Origin: Schistocerca nitens
Taxonomy: Eukaryota; Arthropoda; Insecta; Orthoptera; Acrididae
Length of the DNA: 64,000 bases
Direction: 5' to 3'
NCBI RefSeq assembly: GCF_023898315.1
Contig: NC_064621.1
Location: 129,206,521 to 129,270,520, forward strand
Shown here: in pieces, positions 55,051 to 64,000 of the stretch
Layout of the letters: every line of letters starts with the position of its first letter
How positions within the stretch are numbered: position 1 is the first letter of the stretch
Made by a program: the position numbers and the translations under genes
Notes under the pieces: model-generated
The model's database searches: none
What the model saw: the letters and a program-made list of their open reading frames with translations, nothing else
Told to the model about the DNA's origin: nothing

Positions 55051-57834
55051 TATCCGTCGAATAAACAGTGGCTCCGATTGAGTCTACCGCGCTGTCCATT
55101 AATGAACCTCGCTGACGCCTATGACACAGCACGTGTATTAATCACAAAGTCTCAGATGTTAAGACACTACATACGCTTGCGTTTCTGTTATATTTCACAC
55201 ATCTGATGGCTTACGTAAATTCTGCCTCAAGCGCAAATGTGATAGTTTCTTTTGTTTGGTAATGATGGATTCCATGTCTTGCCGCTCTCCATTTCAGTAC
55301 GTTTTGTCTGTAAAACCAGTGAAGTCATTAAAAGGTAATCTTCCTTCCTTCGTTTGAAATGTATAACGGAAACATTCGGCTGATCAGAAAGAAAGATTAT
55401 TCATAACGTATGTGCTACGTTGGACAAAATAGAAATAACTAACCATCAAAAAATGATGAATGTGCACCTTCCACCAACACAAGGTGCATCAAATCAAAGG
55501 CGATTTCTCATGTCAGTAACCAAATTTTGCGACAAAAGGAACAAAGGTGAGTTGATTATAAGTTTGAAAACCATAAGAGAAGTTTTTACTCTTGGAAACC
55601 GTATGAGCAATCCATTTCAAAAACGCAGTTGTTGTAAATACAAAGAATGTGATGACTTGCAAGTAACTATAGCCAGTCTGTAGTATAGGTGACCTTAAAA
55701 TTGCTAATCTTTCAATATAGAGCTAGAAATGAAATGAAGATAACTTTTTATAGATGTATTGAGAAAATAGAAGAAAAGATAACATACATGAAGAGGTTTA
55801 ATGTTAATAAGTACTTCAGTGTGAGATACTTGCCAGCGCTGATGATATGAGCCAGTGCGGTACATAATCACGCACAAAACCTGAGTCAGAAACAGCCATT
55901 TATTTCCTCCAAAAATAAGAAAAACAGATGGCGTTAATTTTACTCTGTTAAGACGGCGTTGTTTTGCCGTAATATGCATAATTCTCATTTTTCTCAGCGT
56001 TCCTGGTAATTACTAACGACGAGAAGCAATGCAAGCTAATAGCCGACGTAATAGCATGCGAGTAGTGATACAACATCATTTCAGTTGTGGCCATTATCAG
56101 ACATTTTCAGACACGGTAACAGCAGCGATCATGGTTTAGACTACTGGAAACATAATTTGGCAGTCATGTACGTTTTACATTCGACGTCTCACTTAGTCCG
56201 CCAGAATGTTTCTTTGGATTCCTCATTTATGTATATATATGACATTTCTATATTTTTACTCTTCCTATTGATTTTTTATTCTCATCTTTCTTATAGTCCA
56301 TTCACCGTCATCAGCTTCTTCTCCTACTTTTTAACTATCGGTTATTTGTGTTAGCAGTACCGAACATTACTTCGGTACTTCCCTGGTGTCTCCCACCACT
56401 CAACTTATATCAATTTTGAGAGGTAATTTTTGATTACTGACACTTTGTCTGTTCTCTTTTCGTGAAGATTATTTTTATTTTTCTTCATAAATGTTCACTT
56501 CATTGCTAATGTCATCACTTCAGTTCTATTTAATATACCAATTTCTATCACCACTATCGCCACTCCGAGAAATCTCATTTTTGTTTCATTTTTGATAATC
56601 ATGGTGTAACACAATTGCGTTTCTTCCAGTGACCCCTTTTTCTGGGGGCACGTATATTTCTAAATAATGGTAGTTTCTTCGTTTTAGTGTTATCAGTTGA
56701 ACTGTACTGTCAAAAATTAGAGAATTACAATGTTTAACTTTAAGGCATGTTACATTATTTATTATCAATGTTCGTGCTGAGTCGGATCCCGTAGGATCCG
56801 CGTTTAGACTTTCCTGTATGTATCTTTCAGCTACATTTCTTACAAATTCTGACCGTCCAGTCACTTCTTTCTTTGATATTAATTTATTTCATTTCCAGTC
56901 ATGTGATACCGTTCCCGTATATGAGGCAGACTTGCTTTTATATAGCAGAATGGTGTAGGTTGCAATAAATATATTGTTGACTTTCTTCAATTTTCTTATG
57001 ATCATTTGGGACTGACTAGTAGTAGCCTTTGACCTTACATCAGTATATTTTGGAGTTAACTGAGTTCTTATATTATGACAGCAGATAGTTTTGGAAACGA
57101 TACTGGAATAACTAGCTTCATTAACGCATATGCATTCCGATATTTTTATCTTGCAATACTAAATGAACGCTCTGTCTTGGACACATTCATTATACGGTTA
57201 GATTAAATATGAAAGATTCGCGGACTATATAATGCCCATCAGAGTATTGCACACAAGACTGCACTCTTTGGAAGTAGTTCGTTTTGTCTCACCTACCGAG
57301 AAGAGTAAAGATGAGGGCTTAAGAGAAGATTAAAGTTCAACTGAGACTGAATAATCAGTAACAATTACATTCGTAATGCACACAAGTCTGTGCGCTAATA
57401 CGACCGTTAAAATCAGGAGTACAAAAAAATTTATCATACGCTGAGGTTGCTTCTTTATTGTATATAATTAATAACATACTGAATTCGTGACAACATAGTC
57501 GAACCAGTGCAAGATTTAGATGAAAAAATGTAGATCCAGTAGCAGAGAAGAAAAAAAGGGAAAGCGCAGTCTGCGGCTATTATGGAGGTCTTATGGCCGC
57601 CTACAAGAACTTATGGATTCATAGTGTTTTAATACACATATCTATTTCCCAACCATGATATCACTACCCTTATCGACCGTACTAGAGCTTACCTTTATAT
57701 TATACAAGGCATCATAACTGAGAAATTCGTACGCCACTGCAGGCAGAAAGTACTACAAAGATCCTTGAGCCAACAGATATTAACCGTCTTCTTTAGGTAT
57801 TTCACAGCGATTTCACAGTCGCTGCGTCTTAATG
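55051..57834. other. no recognisable feature
   Basis: AT-rich sequence. The frames at 55420-55683, 56085-56354 and 56586-56864 (87-92 codons) carry no motif I recognise, and I found no paired ends. Confidence 0.5.
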
Positions 57835-58110
57835 GTTAGCTCGGTAGTCAGGCAGCGGTATGTTGACTATTCTATGAAGAAAACGTTGGCAGAAAAAATC
57901 GCGGTGAGAAGGAGACGGTATGGCACTGTACGAGATTGCACGCTGTCAGTCACGTGACAGTATTATTTAATGAGACGTGTTTGGGAGGATTGGGGGTTCA
58001 AATCTCTCTTCGATCATAAAGACTTGGGTTCACCGTGATTTCCGTTAATCGATTAATGCTAAAATCGGGGTAGTATCTCTGAAATGAACACTTCTATGTC
58101 CTTCTTGTAA
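57835..58110 (+). repeat. old diverged tRNA-type SINE
   Basis: GGTTAGCTCGGTAGTCAGGC resembles an A-box head, GGGGGTTCAAATCTCTC a B box, and GACTTGGGTTCACCGTGATT the conserved core of the same SINE type as at 54845-55050. An apparent insertion between the A and B boxes stretches the head. Confidence 0.5.
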
Positions 58111-58769
58111 ACGGGATCACCATGGCTGAGGATATTTCAGACTGTGCCTCGTATTAGGGTTTATCACCATTCCACTCCAATTATGGAGCGCGGTAAGAAT
58201 GACTACTCAAAGATCTCTGTTGGTGCCGTAATTAGTATAATGATGTCTTCGCGGTCGCAATGAAATACATAGGGGACTATACATTATTTCTAGAAACTTA
58301 ACTTAAAGCGCTTCTAGCAAATTGGGAAGCAGGCTTTTACAGTATACTCTATTCCTATCTTCAAACGTTACATTTCTTTCATTTTCATGACGCTCCCCCG
58401 TAACGCAGTCAAACCTTTGACGAAACGTGCTGTCGGCATAGTATACGTTCAGTATCCGCTGTTACTACTACAGTATTTTATGTGGGTCCCACTCGCTTGT
58501 GCAATGTCCTACAATGTGTCGCTCAAGTGTTTTCTGAGGAACCCTACTTTGCACATCGACTACATTGTCAGAATATGCTAACTACGACCCGACTTCTGAC
58601 ATCTCCCCTTAAGTTTTAGCGGACATGTATTTGTATGAATTTACTGATTCCAGCTGTGACTTTGCGATCATAAATACAAGGTGTTCACTTTTGTGCAGCG
58701 TTCAGTTTTACCTTCCAGAATATCTGACGCCAACTTCTATCTATGCACCACTGTAAAATGTTATCAAAA

Positions 58770-59290
58770 TATATATATGTCCAAGATGTTCCAGATAGTA
58801 TGTCATTATTGATATGTGTATCACCTGCAAAAACTTGAAGTATACTATTATCACTGTGTTGTCAGGCCACTGCCACAGAAAAAGGTCAGTAATTGTCACA
58901 GTATGCTTCCTTGAAGCTACTTCTAAGTCTCTCGACGCATTCAAAATAAAATGCTGCTAACTCCCTACCATGGAATTCTCAGTCCAATCACAAATTTCGT
59001 TTGATGCCTAGTATAATCACACTTTTCTTCATAAACAGTGATCCATGGCTTTCAGAGTGTAATGTGAGACAACTTCGAATCGGGTTTCGCGTGACGAATG
59101 TTTTCTAAATCTGCGCTGATTGGCATGGAGTAGGCCATACTGTTCTAGATGCCTCATTATGTTTCACATCAGAAAAGGTTTAAGGCCCTCAGTGTGAAAG
59201 GACGGTAGTTTCGTGAATCACTTCCGTTGTGCTTCTTGAGAACGGGTGTGACCCCAGCATAGTTTCAACGACCGTTCACGCTTTGCTGCG
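58770..59290 (-). pseudogene. CR1/Jockey-like reverse transcriptase remnant
   Basis: On the minus strand NYRPF (about 59210) is followed, after shifts, by MRHLEQYGLLHANQRRFRKH and SSRETRFE (about 59160-59070), the usual pre-palm wording of CR1/Jockey RTs. Downstream coding (58944-58741) is eroded and no FADD box is found. An old truncated copy. Confidence 0.55.
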
Positions 59291-59434
59291 CTTCGAGGGG
59301 TAAATAAAGTCCATGTTCAGGCGAGGGTTTCTAGGCGCTTCAGTCCGCAACCGCGCTGCTGCTGCGGTCGCAGGTTCGAATCCTACCTCGGATATGGATG
59401 TGTGTGATGTGCTTAGGTTAGTTAGGTTTAAGTA

Positions 59435-60806
59435 CACTACTGGCCATTAAAATTGCTACACCAAGAAGAAATGCAGATGATAAACGGGTATTCATTGAAC
59501 AAATATATTCTACTAGAACTGACGTGTGTTTACATTTTCACGCAATTTGGGTGCATAGATCCTGACAAATCACTACCCAAAACAACCACCTCTGGCCGTA
59601 ATATCGGCCTTGATACGCCTGGGCATTGAGTCGAACAGAGCTTGGATGGCGTGTACAAGTACAGCTGTCCATGGAGCTTCAACACGATACCACAGTTCAT
59701 CAAGAGTAGTGACTGGTATATTGTGACGAGCCAGTTGCTCGGCCACCATTGAACGGACGTTTTCAATTGGTGAGAGATTTGGAGAATGTGCTGGCCAGGG
59801 CAGCAGTCGAATATTTCCTGTATCCAGAAAGGCCCGTACAGGACCTGCAACATGCTGTCGTGCATTATCCTGCTTAAATGTAGGGTTTCGCAGAGATCGA
59901 AAGAAGGGTAGAGTTACGGGTCGTAACACATCAGAAATGTAACGTCAATGGGAACAAGAGGTGACCGAGGCGTGTAAGCAATGGCACCCCACACCATCAC
60001 GCCGGGTGATACGCTAGTATGGCGATGACGAATACACACTTCGAATATGCGTTCACCGCGATGTCGCCAAACACGTATGCGACCATCATGATGCTGTAAA
60101 CAGAACCTGGATTCATCCGAAAAAATGACGTTTTGCCATTCGTGCACCCTGGTTCGTCGTTGAGCACACCATCGCAGGCGCTCCTGTCTGAGATGCAGCG
60201 TCACGGCTAACCGCAGCCATTGTCTCCGAGCTGATAGCCCATGATGCTGCAAACGTCATCGAACTGTTCGTGCATATTTTTGTTGTCTTGCAAACGTCCC
60301 CATCTGTTGACTCAGGGATCGAGACGTGGCTGCACGATCCGTTACAGCCATGCGGATAAGATGCCTGTCATCTCGACTGCTAGTGATACGAGGCCCTTGG
60401 GATCCAGCACGGCGTTCCGTATTACCATCCTGAACCCACCGATTCCATATTCTCTGACTGTCATTGGATCTCGAGCAACGCGATATGATGAAATCACAAT
60501 CGCGATAGGCTACATCCGACCTTTATCAAAGTCGGAAACGTGATGGTAGGCATTTCTCCTCCTTACACGAAGCATCACAACAACGTTTCACCAGGCAACG
60601 CCGGTCAACTGCTGTTTGTGTATGAAAAATCGGTTGGAAACTTTCCTCATGTCAGCACGTTGTAGGTGTCGCAACCGGCGCCAACAGTGTGTGAGCGCTC
60701 TGAAAAGCTAATCATTTGCATATCACTGCATATTCTTCATGTCGGTTAAATTTCGCGTCTGTAGCACGTCATCTTCATGGTGTAGCAATTTTAATGGCCA
60801 GTAGTG
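59435..60806 (-). mobile_element. Tc1-like transposon, family B copy 4 (nested in SINE)
   Basis: Ends CACTACTGGCCATTAAAATT on both sides, flanked by TA (59433-59434 and 60807-60808). Full length at 1372 bp. It is inserted in the body of a SINE and is therefore younger than that copy. Confidence 0.94.
59573..60575 (-). pseudogene. Tc1-like transposase pseudogene, family B copy 4
   Basis: Catalytic blocks FSDESRFCLQHHDGR (about 60130-60090), KQDNARQHVAGP (about 59875-59840) and SPNLSPIENVRSM (about 59790-59750) are present. Frameshifts lie between the first and second blocks and in the N-terminus (60570-60250), where only pieces of MPTITFPTLIK-side coding remain readable. Note DNARQHV for DNARPHV. 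Inactive. Confidence 0.88.
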
Positions 60807-61329
60807 TAGTTCTAAGTCTAGGGGACTGATGACTTCAGATGTTAAGTCCCGTAGTGCTAGGAGCCACTTTTTTTTTTATTTTTGTTTGAGGCGTCTTCCA
60901 GTTCAGCTTTTTAGCACTTCCTTGGCGCTCTTCCGACAGTTAAGCAAACCTGTCTGCTCCCCTTCTTTGTATGTCACTCGTCCGGTATCGGCAGATGATT
61001 ACGGTATTGCAGTGCCTATGTTGTTAAAAAGAACGATGTAATGTTTCTTCCCACATGCATGCATGTCTAAAGGAACAATGGACTGCTCTTCTTGACGATA
61101 TAGCCACTTCGATATCGTATTTTTCATTCATATTACCAATATCGGCATCGTTTTAGTCCGGCAAACGTCTGTACAGGGTGTTTCAGAAGTGATGGTCAAT
61201 AATTCACACATGGAAAGTACAGACCAAAAGTAGCTAAAAAGCTCCAATAAACATGGGACACAAATCAGTTTTTGTCGAGATACAACACATTTTCTGTTGC
61301 GGTTCATCAATTCCTAGGGACACATGGAA

Positions 61330-62542
61330 CCTCTAAACGTTGAAGTAGGTGTTGGAAATATTGTCCGTACGTCTCAATGGAACATTGAACTCTTCTCTGA
61401 AATGAGGTGCGAATCCTCTCAGGCAGTCCTGTAATTGCTGGAAGGCTGTTTCAATCCTCAAACGTAATTCTTCAAGATAGTTTAAATGGATCCAAGCACT
61501 ATGGGACTTAACATCTGAGGTCATCAGTCCCCTAGACTTAGAACTACTGAAACCTAACTAACCTAAGGACATCACACACATCCATGCCCAAGGCAGGATT
61601 CTAACCTGTGACCGCAGCAGCAGCGCGGTTCCGGACTGAAGCGCCTACAACTGCTGGGTCACAGCGGCCGGCCCAAGAGAGTCGATCTCGCTAGCGTACA
61701 CCACGGTTTTGACATGCCCCATACACAGAAATCTATGGGATTTAAATCCGGAGGCCTATACCTATTCAATGTTGGCCATATGTCCGAGTCAAAAGCCGGT
61801 GCTCTCGTAAATCAAAATGTGCTGGGCACCATCATGCACGAATGACATGTTCAGGCGTTGGTTCAGTGGGACATCATCGTCCTGTAGGAAGTGCGGTCCA
61901 GTTATGCGGTCTCCAAGCAGTCCTGCCCAGACGTTCAACGAATAACGTTGCTGATGTCGTGATACGTGTGTTGCATTGGGATTGGCATCGGCCCAAGTGT
62001 GACAGTTATGGTACTTAAAAATACCGTCACGGGAAATCCATCCTCATCCGTGAACAAAATACAAACGAGGGATTCAGGGAACACTGTTGTTGCACCCATT
62101 GGCAGAAATTCTCTCTAGGAGGGAAGTCTGCATTGCTGAGGGCTTGCAATCGCTGAAGATGATGTGATAGTGTACTGTCCGATGTAAAATCCACCACACA
62201 CCTCTATGACTCAGGGCACGATCTTGGGCGTGAAGTACTCGAACAATGGTGAACGAAGCATAATACGCTTTCCTCAACATCGGATGTTATGGATCTGGGT
62301 TGACCATCTCGTACTTGGTGTGCGAAACACCCGGTTTCTCTAACGCACTGATGTAACTGGCTAAATGTACGCCTGTCGGGCTTCCTGCGGAGAGGGAAAG
62401 CTTCATCATACTCTTCATTAGTGTAACCTATGTCTATTGTGCCTTCACGTTTGTTGCTGATTGCGAGGCCGGTGCGGCACTCTTCACGGAGGGGAAAGGG
62501 AAGTAGTTGTGCATGCATAAACAAACAGATAGTCGATCCCAA
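61330..62542 (-). pseudogene. mariner-like transposase pseudogene, family F
   Basis: The N-terminal region (62460-62300) reads YTNEEYDEAFPLRRKPDRRT, then FSQLHQCVRETGCFAHQVRD, a DNA-binding start common to a large arthropod mariner-like family. The second catalytic region appears as SFVHDGAQHI (about 61850-61830), and the third as FKSHRFLCMGHVKT near 61745-61715, where the usual Asp of DFYLWG is lost or shifted. The SINE lies between the catalytic part and the C-terminal segment (61476-61330). Multiple stops. Confidence 0.75.
61480..61674 (-). mobile_element. tRNA-derived SINE in mariner-like element F
   Basis: The body and head match the leucine/serine-type SINE (GCCGGCCGCTGTGACCCAGC head on the minus strand), with B box mutated to GGTTAGAATCC. 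CAAGATAG before and CAAGAGAG after are a likely diverged target duplication. Confidence 0.88.
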
Positions 62543-62730
62543 ACCTTGAGATACCCACGCAAATACCGCAGTATCCAGGGGCGTTTACAGGTTTTTTCCA
62601 ACACGAAATAATGCGATACCTCAGCAGTGGTTGATTTGTAGACCAATTTTTATTGGAGCATTTTGGTTACTTTTGGCTCGTACTTTCCATGTGTGAACTA
62701 TTGAGCATCACTTCGGGCAAACACTCTGTA

Positions 62731-63442
62731 TGTGTATGAAATTAACTGAAGTTATGTAAACTGATGGTTGAGGTGGGAGAAAGGCAAGGAAAGGAAAGGA
62801 CTATTGATGTCAGCTGCATCGAGACTTCATGTGGAATCAGCAGCGGGATGCGTTAACCGTTGCTCCAACCAGACCCAGTGTTTATGGGTACAGCCAGTCT
62901 ACATTCCCAGCTAGCGCCGCCTATGCGCAGTCCCCGTCCATTCCCTCCATGCTCGCTACTTTGAGATTCCCGCATGAGGTCGAACGTAATTGTGCATCCG
63001 CACTGAAGGTGGTGGATTCATTGCCCATCGACTCTAATCAGTTATATGAATGCATGGTGGCTGTTCTTTCGGACATGTTCGAAAGAACAAACACCATGCA
63101 TTATTATAATTAACTGAAATCATTGGCGAAGATTATCGAATATTGCTCGATAACTATTCGCTTTGGATACATGTTCACTGGGTTGCCTCTATGTAGGTGC
63201 GAACTGATTCGATGCGACAGTACAAAGTGGACGAGTTGCCTACATGTTCTGACACGCGTGGCCCTAAGTGCAGCTACGTTACACCACGTGTGAAGAACTG
63301 AAACTGGAGGAGAGGCTCTGTTTACTGATATGCGTCATTTTCCAATACGGTTCATAATTTTCCAGCAAAAAATTGAAAGGAAATGAAATGTTTCAAAAGC
63401 TGCGACATTGTCGCTAATAAAACAGGGACCCGTATATACAAT
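62731..63442. other. no recognisable feature
   Basis: No assignable coding or repeat signature; the frame 62829-63113 (94 codons) has no motif I recognise. Confidence 0.45.
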
Positions 63443-63648
63443 AAGTTTCCTTTAATTTACGTCTATGGTCACAAACTACCGGTTTCGGTCTATAATGACC
63501 ATCATCAGATCTGTTTTATAAAAACAAAGTCCTGCAGTACATTAGGACTTTGTTTTTACAAACGGGTCTGATGATGGTCATTATAGACCGAAACCGGCAA
63601 TCTATTAGCAAAACGTTTGTGACCATAAACGTAAATTAAAGGAAACTT
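63443..63648. repeat. long palindrome with hammerhead-like core in both arms
   Basis: Arms 63443-63533 and 63544-63648 are inverted copies around a 10-base loop (GCAGTACATT), with one extra stretch of about 15 bases in the right arm (near 63600-63614). The right arm plus strand carries CTGATGA (63568-63574), a GGTC/GACC stem and GAAACCGG (63590-63597). The left arm carries the same on the minus strand. It could be a pair of head-to-head repeat ends or a foldback element. Confidence 0.8.
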
Positions 63649-64000
63649 AGTGAAATGAAATGTGCTTGTGGCGTTGTTGATCGGGAGTCCAGTTCTGTTG
63701 AGGTGAAGAAGCTGTTTTGGAAGAAGTTGTTCTGGTTGGCGTGGCATCACACCGGTTGTTTCTGACCAATACTCAAGTGACAAGACGTTCTCTGCGCTGT
63801 GTCTGTTCTCCGACGCGATTCTCGGCAGGTGATGCCCGCTCTAGACATCAGCACACAGTTGCCAACTGTACCTTACTCCAGAGGAGGTGGTTATTCCACA
63901 AAACGAAATACTCAAGAGACATCTGTGAAACGATGCATGTGAGAAGTCCATTATCTGCACGACATTACTATGTGTTTCACGAGCTGGTGGCGGTCGAATG
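63649..64000. other. no recognisable feature
   Basis: No coding or repeat signature was seen up to the end of the window. Confidence 0.5.

Larger units (their letters stand above)
59320..60868 (+). mobile_element. tRNA-derived SINE split by Tc1-like family B copy 4
   Basis: The head and B box (TTCTAGGCGCTTCAGTCCGC ... GGTTCGAATCC) lie at 59320-59434, and the rest of the body (GTTCTAAG ... GTGCTAGGAGCCA) at 60809-60868. The join is at the TA of AGTAGTTCTAAG, exactly where the Tc1-like element duplicated its target. Confidence 0.9.
61174..62728 (-). mobile_element. mariner-like transposon, family F, split by a SINE
   Basis: TA flanks both ends (61172-61173 and 62729-62730). Inverted ends of about 70 bp begin CAGGGTGTTTCAGAAGTGAT on the left and CAGAGTGTTTGCCCGAAGTG on the right, with CACACATGGAAAGTAC inside both. 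A SINE is inserted at 61480-61674. The transposase is a pseudogene. Confidence 0.88.

Noticed and set aside
10379-61674. tRNA-like sequences with A and B boxes as real tRNA genes
   Set aside because: All sit at the heads of SINEs with target duplications and a shared body, and none folds as a complete tRNA with paired acceptor ends.
63383-63783. Frames of 62 and 75 codons across the palindrome
   Set aside because: They encode the same peptide from opposite arms only because the DNA is an inverted repeat.

Overview
The window is repeat-dense eukaryotic DNA and looks like intergenic or intronic sequence from a very large arthropod genome, most likely a grasshopper or locust. The reasons are many tRNA-derived SINEs of one type, several Tc1/mariner families, piggyBac-, Kolobok- and Helitron-like DNA transposons, and CR1-, RTE-, Tx1- and R4/Dong-like non-LTR retrotransposons, many nested. 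The species is an inference. I found no convincing host protein-coding gene and no genuine tRNA or rRNA gene. The one candidate host element is a CpG-rich block at 18.84-19.63 kb that ends in a splice-donor-like sequence.

Layout, 0-16 kb: a reverse transcriptase (RT) fragment (1-1020, minus); a piggyBac-like element (1035-4869) containing a Tc1-like element (1800-3218); gypsy-like remnants; an apparently intact mariner-like element with a 277-bp internal duplication (5344-6976); a decayed CR1-like element (7945-10850, minus); an apparently intact Tc1-like element (11662-13083), close relative of the one in the piggyBac; and a wrecked Tc1-like element (13630-15161) containing a SINE and a 295-bp repeat.

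16-34 kb: a second Tc1-like family in three of its four copies (17124, 19858, 29360), the CpG-rich block, a foldback element (21.28-22.3 kb), an internally deleted Helitron (22359-23983), a 5'-deleted mariner (25.15-26.0 kb), a SINE split by a Kolobok-like element (26229-27306), and a mariner remnant (32.7-33.5 kb).

34-54.4 kb: two 1.88-kb inverted repeats (34064-35944 and 49615-51504), with a third, diverged partial copy at 46.4-47.1 kb. Between them lie a nearly complete Tx1-like retrotransposon (ORF1 broken only by two SINEs, one of which holds a solo LTR), an R4/Dong-like retrotransposon joined to a (TAA)n tract, and a second inverted pair whose arms both carry the same SINE. At 51.6-54.4 kb an RTE-like retrotransposon is split by a 1153-bp element with long terminal inverted repeats (TIRs) and a TAA target duplication.

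54.4-64 kb: sparse old SINE and CR1-like remnants, a SINE split by the fourth copy of the second Tc1-like family (59435-60806), a mariner-like element split by a SINE (61174-62728), and a long palindrome whose arms carry a hammerhead-ribozyme-like motif.

The nesting gives relative ages: the piggyBac predates the Tc1-like element inside it, the Tx1-like element predates its two SINEs, one of those SINEs predates its solo LTR, and the SINE at 59.3 kb predates its Tc1-like insertion. All identifications come from reading motifs and repeat ends; no database was searched.
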